Source: Saprospiraceae bacterium
GTDB taxonomy: Bacteria; Bacteroidota; Bacteroidia; Chitinophagales; Saprospiraceae
Direction of reading: 5' to 3'
Assembly (NCBI GenBank): GCA_028285545.1
Contig: JANQPA010000008.1
Location: forward strand, 1 to 64,000
DNA length: 64,000 nt
The translations under genes and the position numbers were made by a program. Below, piece after piece: positions 61,780-64,000 of this stretch (its first letter is position 1; each line of letters begins with the position of its first letter). A model generated the notes under the pieces. That model did not search any database. It was not told the origin of the DNA and saw only the letters and a program-made list of their open reading frames with translations.

Positions 61780-62979
61780 CTAGTTCCCAGCACGTGGTGC
61801 CCTTTTCCAGGTACCACCAGGTACATTGGTAAGATCAAGGTTGGGATCATTGGTTCCTCGTCGTTCGCCGGCGGCATTAATAAACCAATACTGATACCGG
61901 CTATCCACCTGCTCCTGTATACCTGAATATGGATTCTCAATGGTGTAAACGTCCCTTAAATAGTCGGTAAATTGGTCATTTGCAGTATGTGGATTACCAT
62001 TATAGCCGGTACCTGATGATCTTAAATTCCGACTAAAATCAGCATTATCTCTACTTTGCAGATCTCTTAGTTCCTGAACCATACTGTTGGTTTTGGCATA
62101 AAGCTGAGACATTTTCTGGTTGTGAGCGGCAGCACTGGCTGCTAAGCCCCTTTGTCCGGCATGAGCAAGCGCCTGACGATAGGCTTCAGAATTCGAATTG
62201 ACGGTTCCATTCATACCATCCAGAATGGTGAGCGTACTTCCTAAAAGGCCCTTTGGGCTTATCGAAAGGGTAGCCAATATGAAGCCCCCCATATTATTAG
62301 TCATATTCACGATGGAAGCTTTACCCTCTATTGCCTGTCCATTTACAATGCCAGAAAATGATTGCTCAAACCCTTGATAATTACCTGGCGATTGATTCAT
62401 TGCTTTGCGCACAGAACTGGCTGTCAGAGGTTTTTGGCTTCTTTGAATACTTCCTGGATTAATATTTTGTACTATTCCATTTAATGACTGATAAAAGAGT
62501 TGATTCCATGTTCCCTGAAATTGCTGACCGTATTGTGGCTGATAAGTAGTAGGCCTCACCACACGGATCATTTCGCCATTTGGTCCTAAATAATCAAGTT
62601 GAAAAGTCTGTAAACGGCCGTTATAGGCACTGGTATGAATATTCTGGCGAACCTGCCAGTTTTCGGGAACCTCCACCGAATACATAACCTTTCCCAGGCC
62701 ATTATCAATAATGTTTACCTTTTTAGTACGGTAATTGATGGAAGCACTTTGATTTTGAGGTGAATTTAAAAAAGTACCGGATGTCAATATTTTTTGTTCT
62801 TCAGAGCTTAAATTCTGTGTTACATATGCTAATTCTTCTGGAGACAATTGTTCCAACATGGCAGCCAAGCCTTCTTCAGGTTTGTCAGAATAACTTTCCA
62901 TATTTTGGCCACAAGAATTAATGGTCAAAAGGCAAATGCTTGATACTAGAAATAAAGTGATGTTTTTTGAGATACACAT
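61780..62979 (-). CDS. lipoprotein, paralogue A of CHAT-linked pair
   Basis: 399 residues from the ATG at 62979, giving a lipoprotein signal with the lipobox LLTINSCG; a TTG start eight codons earlier is less likely. After a short acidic spacer (MLEQLSPEELAYVTQNLSSEEQKIL) it follows paralogue B: TTYQPQYGQQFQGTWNQLF, QSPGNYQGFEQSFSGIVNGQAIEGK, YNGNPHTANDQFTDYLRDVYTIENPYSGIQEQVDSRYQYWFINAAGERRGTNDPN and PGGTWKRAPRAGN. The last block (HTANDQFTD...YQYWF) is the most conserved. It follows the CHAT gene by 80 bases and precedes paralogue B by 98. Surface or periplasmic role inferred. Confidence 0.75.
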   Translation of the reverse strand: MCISKNITLFLVSSICLLTINSCGQNMESYSDKPEEGLAAMLEQLSPEELAYVTQNLSSEEQKILTSGTFLNSPQNQSASINYRTKKVNIIDNGLGKVMYSVEVPENWQVRQNIHTSAYNGRLQTFQLDYLGPNGEMIRVVRPTTYQPQYGQQFQGTWNQLFYQSLNGIVQNINPGSIQRSQKPLTASSVRKAMNQSPGNYQGFEQSFSGIVNGQAIEGKASIVNMTNNMGGFILATLSISPKGLLGSTLTILDGMNGTVNSNSEAYRQALAHAGQRGLAASAAAHNQKMSQLYAKTNSMVQELRDLQSRDNADFSRNLRSSGTGYNGNPHTANDQFTDYLRDVYTIENPYSGIQEQVDSRYQYWFINAAGERRGTNDPNLDLTNVPGGTWKRAPRAGN

Positions 62980-63059
62980 GATATTTAAATTTTGAGTTTG
63001 CAAATAATTTCCAGTAAATAGGAAGCCAACTCAAAAGGTCATCATGTCCAATAAAAAAA

Positions 63060-64000
63060 TTATTTTTTTCGGTAAAAATATAGAAAAACAAAGCCCATAA
63101 GGAGCATAAAAAAGACCCACCAATATTTCCCCCAAAAACCGGAGGAGGGGTTTACAGGGTCATTTTCTCCAATCAAAATCATTCCACCCCAATAATAAGG
63201 CAGGGCCAATTCATTAGCATATAGATTTAGGTATTCTAGTTTTGCCTTTCGCAGTGCTACAGATATTTTATCTCCCTGATCAAGATTTTGATAAAATAAG
63301 TCCATTAAAAAGTTGGATTGCTGATCATCTATACTCCAAAGGCTGTAAACTACACTTGGACAACCAGCATATTTGAAGGCATGAGCCAAGGAAATTACCC
63401 CCTGTCCTTCTCTATATTCTCCCAGGCCTGTTTGACAAGCCGTCAATACTGCCATTTGAGCCTCCAACGGAAGATTGTATAATTCGTAAGCATAAAGATA
63501 CCCCTCCTCTCCTATTTTCGGTTCAGGACTTAGGGCCAAATAGCTCAACAAAGGATCCTTATCTTTTAACTGGGCATGAGTCCCAAAATGCAATATTCCA
63601 GCCTTTGAAGCATATTTTAAGAAAGAAGATTTGCTCGCCTCGGCACCTAATAGGGCTTTCCCTTTTTTTCCAATCTTTTCTGCAAAGGAAAGTGACCAGG
63701 GAGTTCGAATCCATGAGGTAAACAAAGTATCTTCTTCCATATCCTCTGGGAGGGCATCAATATATTGTTCTTTAAGGGAAGCTGAAAAACCAGGTGCCAC
63801 CGATAATATTTCTGAACCCCGCCTCTGTTTATCTCTAGCTATCTCAGGCAATTTATTTTTATAAAAAATATGATAGTCTTTTATTAACCAGTTCCAATCA
63901 GCAAAATTTTGACCCTCTGCTTGGGTAGTCAGCAGGGTCTCAAAATTGAGATAATGCAATACTCCATCAGGTATAATGAGTACATTCGAGTGTAATTCAT
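63060..64000 (-). CDS. CHAT-domain protease, C-terminal part (runs off window)
   Basis: The frame is open from the stop at 63060 to the window edge, so only the C-terminal part is seen. The CHAT fold is clear: IIPDGVLHYLNFETLL near the edge, the catalytic histidine in ILHFGTHAQL, and the catalytic cysteine in LTACQTGLGEYREGQGVISLAHAFKYAGCPSVVYSLWSIDD. These are the caspase/separase-like Cys-His pair. The C terminus ends in one membrane helix (YWWVFFMLLMGFVFLYFY) and RKK, so the protease is anchored. CHAT proteins usually have TPR repeats before this part. It is followed by the two lipoprotein genes and then the sigma operon. Confidence 0.93.
   Translation of the reverse strand, partial: ELHSNVLIIPDGVLHYLNFETLLTTQAEGQNFADWNWLIKDYHIFYKNKLPEIARDKQRRGSEILSVAPGFSASLKEQYIDALPEDMEEDTLFTSWIRTPWSLSFAEKIGKKGKALLGAEASKSSFLKYASKAGILHFGTHAQLKDKDPLLSYLALSPEPKIGEEGYLYAYELYNLPLEAQMAVLTACQTGLGEYREGQGVISLAHAFKYAGCPSVVYSLWSIDDQQSNFLMDLFYQNLDQGDKISVALRKAKLEYLNLYANELALPYYWGGMILIGENDPVNPSSGFWGKYWWVFFMLLMGFVFLYFYRKK

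Overview
The window is a typical piece of a Bacteroidota chromosome, most likely a marine or sludge-type Saprospiria (Saprospiraceae/Lewinellaceae-like) organism. This is inferred from gene content: a SusC/SusD pair, a type IX secretion (T9SS) C-terminal signal, a DUF5916 barrel, 7TM-AraC regulators, LytTR response regulators, a TPR histidine kinase, a PadR plus prefix-domain permease module, and an ECF sigma/TPR/CHAT cluster. Base composition is AT-rich throughout, with no obvious foreign island. I see no rRNA, tRNA, CRISPR array, integrase or intact insertion sequence.

Layout. 1-5.7 kb: the 3' remnant of a DUF5916 gene, a membrane AraC regulator, an NTF2-like protein, an alpha/beta hydrolase and an unusual secreted metzincin. 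5.9-14.7 kb: a TPR histidine kinase/LytTR pair, a secreted barrel-like protein, a lipoprotein esterase, a secreted PLP enzyme, a second membrane AraC regulator and DoxX. 14.7-20.5 kb: a PadR-controlled MacB/FtsX-like permease, a DUF6090 protein, a DUF1579-like protein and a 56-residue membrane protein that is easily missed. 20.5-33.6 kb: an AraC regulator, M16 and M1-like peptidases, a decayed Uma2 gene, a LytS/LytTR pair, a beta-lactamase-fold hydrolase and an OmpR-type two-component system. 33.9-45.1 kb: an outer-membrane beta-barrel receptor, a lectin-like protein divergent from a membrane-bound HTH/lectin regulator, and a SusC/SusD pair. 45.5-50 kb: an ABC ATPase with a permease fused to an M1 aminopeptidase. 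50-58.4 kb: a carboxypeptidase-regulatory-domain protein, two tiny TonB C-terminal-domain proteins, a T9SS-exported BNR-repeat protein and a DPP IV-type peptidase. 58.5-64 kb: a probable functional unit of ECF sigma factor, TPR anti-sigma-like membrane protein, two paralogous lipoproteins and a membrane-anchored CHAT protease that runs off the window.

Themes. The region is rich in sensors: three two-component systems, three AraC proteins, one PadR, one ECF sigma and one membrane-tethered HTH regulator. It is also rich in secreted or periplasmic peptidases, which fits a life on proteinaceous or particulate matter. Most gene ends carry long, near-perfect palindromes, some reaching into the coding sequence, and several gene borders carry short tandem repeats with a different unit at each site. 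The two best candidates for undescribed systems are the sigma/TPR/double-lipoprotein/CHAT cluster (58.9-64 kb) and the divergent lectin/HTH-transmembrane-lectin pair with a palindromic operator between them (36.9-39.5 kb).
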